This document shows positions 60,205 to 64,000 of a stretch of DNA of 64,000 nt, piece by piece. The number at the start of each line of letters is the position of its first letter. Position 1 is the stretch's first letter. The notes beneath the pieces are model-generated. The model saw only the letters and a program-made list of their open reading frames with translations. It had not been told where the DNA came from and searched no databases. Position numbers and translations under genes: made by a program. The DNA comes from Lagopus muta (Eukaryota; Chordata; Aves; Galliformes; Phasianidae). The stretch is from assembly GCF_023343835.1 (NCBI RefSeq), contig NC_064433.1, forward strand, positions 53,100,871-53,164,870. The letters are read 5' to 3'.

Positions 60205-61406
60205 CAGGAAGAGTATGTGTGTGTATTCTCACATATACCTAAATATCCAGACTAAAGGCTTCAACTCCCATAAAGGTACCACATGGGTCTACTGGATTAT
60301 CTGAATGTAAGCCTATGTCAGAAAGGCACTGTGTGTTTGACAGGCCTGGGCAAACTGGAATCATAAGGCCCATTTCACTCTCATTTACATGAGCACATAG
60401 CCCCTAGCTTTCTTGGAGGTGCACTGGTGTGAATACATGGCAGATTTCAGCCTATGATATCAAAGAGCCACAGCTGTAAAATCCATGTATACAGACATAC
60501 TCAGAAGAGAGAAGCATGGGGCAAACTCTGTTCTCACTTCTCCCCTGGAACTGGAACTGAAAGCAGACTTTGGCCCACTGTGTTCAAAATCCTAGAGACT
60601 ATGCAGAAATGGAATAGAGATCCTCTGATTAATCTTTGAGTATCAGGGATAACCCCACAAACATTGGCATCTGGGGCAGGGAGCAGTTTCACTTGCAAAT
60701 TGTTTATTTGGTGTGTCACGGTACTTCAGTCTGCTGGTTCCTCCTAAAAACCAACCAGCATAAAGATGAACGAGCTCAAATTTCCTAAGTCAGTTAATCT
60801 GTTTCTGTGGAGAATCTTTTCTTTATTATAAAACACTGGACCAAATTTGGCCCTGGAGTCAATGCCATCAACACCCACGAAGTCTAAGAGAGATGTGCTC
60901 TCAGGCGGTCAAGTGAAATGTGGCTCACTGCTCATTTGCTCAGGAACGGGAATTCCAGGGCATTTCTCTGTAGATGTAGGATGCTTTTGGTGTGATGCTT
61001 AGAGATACCGTCTTCTCACAGGCCCTGCATTTGCTCCTATAGCCCACCCAAAGCCAACACCCTGTTTTGCAGTGTATTTGATTAACAGGCAGCACAGTGG
61101 CCCTGGAGCAGAAGAGTCGGCTCCTCAGCCGGCACACCTCAGCGCTGTCGTGTTGATGTGATGGAGCAGCACTCTGGTGGGGTTGTGCTGAGTGATGCCT
61201 TCCCTATGGGTTTCCTGCTGAATCCTGAGTGGATTTACAGGGGTTTTAGGATGAAGGGAAGGGCACTCGACCAGCTGCAGCAGGGAATGAGGAGTGCCCT
61301 GAAGGCTCGAATCTACCTAGGCTTTTGCCCAGGCCTGCTTCCTTGTGTACAAATGTGAATGAGTGAGTGACTGCTTGCTGCCAAACTGGAAATGTTACAT
61401 AGGGAT

Positions 61407-61447
61407 TTACTGGCATGTTACTGGCATGTTACATGTTTACTGGCATG
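61407..61447. repeat. TTACTGGCATG short tandem repeat in the NUAK1 3' UTR
   Basis: Three copies of TTACTGGCATG at 61407, 61418 and 61437, the last two separated by an 8-base TTACATGT spacer. Confidence 0.92.
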
Positions 61448-61813
61448 TTATCATTCCTAGAGAAGAAAAAAAAACCAAAACACTTGACTGCACATTGTTA
61501 TTATTAGTGTTGTGATTTTTATTTAATTTTTTTTGTAATACAAAGTTGACTTTTTTTATTTGAATTTGTCTCTTTTTTTTTTTTTTATTTATTGGTCTGA
61601 AAGCCATTTCAAAGGTATAATAATATATTTGGTGTAATTTAATTGGTGCAACATTATTTTACAGCTCCGGCCAAAATCGTTTGGTGTTTTTTGTTTTGTT
61701 TTATTGTTTTTTTCTCCCTATCCTCAGTTGGTTTGAGCTCTAGGAGACACACAGGGGAAAACGCTGGATAATCACCCAAAGTGTATTTTTAATCTGATAC
61801 TGTTTTTTTATTA

Positions 61814-61819
61814 AATAAA
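61814..61819 (+). terminator. NUAK1: Probable main polyadenylation signal (AATAAA)
   Basis: A canonical hexamer lies at the end of the AT-rich 3' UTR, followed within about 40 bases by a T-rich stretch. A CR1 fragment starts about 75 bases further on, consistent with the transcript ending here. Confidence 0.65.
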
Positions 61820-61892
61820 ATGGAATTAATGTAACTGTGAAGAGTTTCCCTCTCTTTTCTTTTTCACTGAACATCAGCACAAGCCAAGACCT

Positions 61893-61972
61893 TGATGAAC
61901 TTATCCCAGGAGTTGGACTTGGTGATCCTTATGGGTCCCTTCCAGTTTGGGTTATTCTATGATTCTTTGATT
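61893..61972 (+). mobile_element. Short CR1 LINE 3'-end fragment just downstream of NUAK1
   Basis: About 80 bp of CR1 3' end: GGAGTTGGACTTGGTGATCC, GGGTCCCTTCCAG and GGTTATTCTATGATTCTTTG. It sits about 75 bp after the predicted polyadenylation signal. Confidence 0.88.
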
Positions 61973-64000
61973 ACCATGCAGAAATACAGCAGCATCACAG
62001 CACATTGTACCAAGTTGTTTATGTAGAGCTTCTTGACTCATTTGCACATTTGAGTGTAATGTGGGTGGCCACAGAGGCTCCTGCTGTGAACGATTTTGCA
62101 CCACAAAACACCCAGAGCATTTGGCTAGAGAAGTGTAAGGTAGAGAAGGGCAGATGAGTGGGCTTTCTCTGCTGGAGGCAAGAAGGTCTGTGGGCCAGGT
62201 GTGATGCAGGTAAGGCAGAGCAGGTTGGCTCTTGAGTCATAGCATGGCTCATTTATAGCCTAAAGACACCTAATCACAGTCCCTTCCCCTCTCTGGTGGA
62301 GAGGATGGTTTGTTAGCATTTCTAGTCATTGTTGGTGTAATTTAATAGTTGTTCTGGCTGAAGACTTGTGGGCAGCTGCTGCTGATGAGTGTAAGATGGC
62401 TTTGAACAGGAAGAGCAGTCAGCTGGTGAGAAGCAGAAACTGAGTCTGCTTTTGGTTTTTGGAGACTCCTCGATAACCAAAAGGCTTCAGATTGTTTTTC
62501 TTGGAAAGCAGGTGGTTGTCATAAGGGAAACTGGGTGTTAGGTATGCTGTGTGTGCTGGTGACTGACTAAAATAAAGGAAATGGTTGGCACCGTCTTGAA
62601 GCTGGCTCTGAGCGAGACATCATTAAACTGCACCCGTGATGTAGCCAGCCAAGATACCTGTGGTGTGTGTTCTTCTGCTTTTTAAATTATGGGAAGTCCG
62701 GATTTGGAACCAAGGTTTGGATCTCATGAAGAAGAGACTTGCATTTTTCTAATTCATTCTCTCTTGGGCTTTTTAAAGCAAAAAGTCATGACTGTAGGTG
62801 CAAGATTTATTTATCATCACCACTTAATAACCAGTGGGAATAAAGGGGAAAAACCCAACGATGCAGAAAAGCAAATAGCCCTTAATATATTGCAAAGGGA
62901 ATGGTAAGCTGCCGTATGCTAATTAAATCAGAAAGTGAGAGGTACATATTCAAGTCAGCACATGTTCTTGTACCTGAGGTGAATAAGGTCTCGCTGTGTG
63001 GGTGCTGGATGGTGGAAAGTGTAATGCAAGTCTCTTCTGCAATAGCAATTATGAAACTTCTTTTTTTTTTTTTTTAACATGGTAGGGGAAAAAAAAAAGG
63101 AATTGAAGACAAGCCATTTGTTTTCTTTTAAAAATAATGACATTCGGAAAGAAAATTCGGAATGGCTGGGTATGGTGCGCCTCTGTGGCGAGCACTGAGG
63201 AGTAATTACACACATGTTTGTGCAGCTCTGCGAGCTAACCATGCTGGGGTGTGGTGGGGAGGTCTCATTTTCCTATTTATTAAAGGAAATAAGTGCAGAG
63301 TGATATGCCTTTGCTGAAGTTATACGGTAAGTCTGTAGCCGAACTTGGTCTTCTTTATAGCCTACTCACTTCATGGGGATTTGGGGCTTCTCAGGAATTG
63401 CTGAAGTTTCCTGGGTTGAGCAAGGAAGCGATGCAGGAGCCTTGGGAGCGAGGCTCTCAACACTCACAGGGCAGCGTGGCACTGCTCCTCAGAGCTCACC
63501 AGCCCCAACCCACTGCTGCAGTGGGAAGGATCGGTGCCAACACCCCAGGAGGGAGCTCTCCTCCAGCAGTGTCACAGCCTTTGATGCCATGCCCACAACC
63601 ACCCATAGCGCTGGCAGGATGAGCGATACTCAGAGTGGGGTGGTAGAGCACCTTTCCCAGCCAGAGAAGCCTCTGTGTTAATTGCAGCTGTGACTTCTCA
63701 CAGCTCTGTCTGGCTTTCATTCGGAGGCTTCAAGGACTGCACTGAGGCAGAGGTGGCACATTCAGTTATTGTGGACAAATATGTAGGTTTGTTAATGATG
63801 CCTTAAGTGTGTGTAATAATAAACTCTGCACCACCAGAGCCTCAGTTATAGCTACAGGGTAAGCCGTAACTCATCCAATGAAGGGAGAAGGCCTATACTC
63901 ATGTAAATATGATGTATATGAGAAGCTTATCCATTTACTCAGGCATTTATCTTCGTGATTCGCATCTCATTTTAATGAGATGCTTCTGGAGACAAAGCAG
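61973..64000. other. Intergenic DNA downstream of NUAK1, no gene seen
   Basis: AT-rich unique sequence with a poly-T run at 63,061. The moderately GC-rich patch at 63,400-63,720 shows open frames of about 70-110 codons on both strands without recognisable domains. Confidence 0.65.
63061..63075. repeat. Poly-T run, 15 bases, downstream of NUAK1
   Basis: Uninterrupted T run in AT-rich downstream DNA. Confidence 0.95.

Larger units (their letters stand above)
59002..61840 (+). other. NUAK1: NUAK1 3' untranslated region (predicted)
   Basis: No long ORF follows the stop at 59001. The region is AT-rich, especially 61,490-61,830, which has T-runs and ATTTA-type motifs. It ends shortly after an AATAAA at 61814. 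A length of about 2.8 kb suits the long 3' UTR known for NUAK1. An internal AATAAA at 60199-60204 could give a shorter isoform. The region holds a TTACTGGCATG tandem repeat (61407-61447) and candidate miRNA sites. The end is inferred from the signal only. Confidence 0.75.

Noticed and set aside
60841..60900. Another old amniote repeat in the 3' UTR (AATTTGGCCCTGG motif)
   Set aside because: The motif match is too short and has no second end or partner motif.
1..64000. CRISPR array, phage, operon or mobile gene cassette
   Set aside because: This is vertebrate nuclear DNA with introns and CR1 LINEs. There are no regularly spaced direct repeats and no prokaryotic gene organisation.
1..64000. 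tRNA, rRNA or miRNA hairpin genes
   Set aside because: I saw no A/B-box-plus-cloverleaf pattern and no long stable hairpin convincing by eye. A covariance-model scan would settle this.

Overview
This window is vertebrate, and almost certainly avian, nuclear DNA. The only well-supported gene is a complete seven-exon copy of NUAK1 (also called ARK5), an AMPK-related serine/threonine kinase, on the + strand. The avian call rests on about ten fragments of CR1 LINEs, several ending in the typical tail of ATTCTATG-like repeats, on the absence of recognisable mammalian SINEs or L1, and on a protein that matches the recalled human NUAK1 almost residue for residue through the kinase domain. A galliform such as chicken is the likeliest host, but the species cannot be fixed from sequence alone.

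Layout. Bases 1 to about 14,200 are intergenic or far-upstream DNA with four CR1 fragments and no gene I can support. A CpG-rich promoter and first-exon region spans about 14,250-15,020. NUAK1 coding exons are 14588-14896, 38431-38551, 49044-49195, 50456-50521, 56268-56387, 56674-56806 and 57848-59001. All six introns are GT-AG and all reading-frame phases join cleanly to give 684 codons plus a stop. Intron 1 is about 23.5 kb and intron 2 about 10.5 kb; both hold CR1 fragments, homopolymer runs and what look like fossils of very old amniote repeats. The 3' UTR probably runs from 59002 to about 61,840, ending after an AATAAA at 61814. From there to 64,000 there is one CR1 fragment and no gene.

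The encoded protein has an alanine-rich N-terminus with two in-frame ATGs (14588 and 14702), a full catalytic domain (about residues 78-329) with every key motif intact, an LKB1-type activation-loop threonine (T234, human T211), and a long C-terminal tail. The tail keeps three GILK motifs (PP1-MYPT1 docking), the ESGYYS phosphodegron and an AKT-type RxRxxS site. Counted from the first ATG, all landmarks are offset from human numbering by exactly 23, so the length difference lies wholly before the kinase domain.

I found no CRISPR array, operon, tRNA, rRNA, prokaryotic feature or novel multigene system. The points most worth a second look are the start-codon choice and upstream ORF in the CpG island, candidate miRNA sites and a small tandem repeat in the 3' UTR, a 34-bp intronic duplication inside a chance-looking 261-codon ORF, and several inverted-repeat-ended fossil elements.
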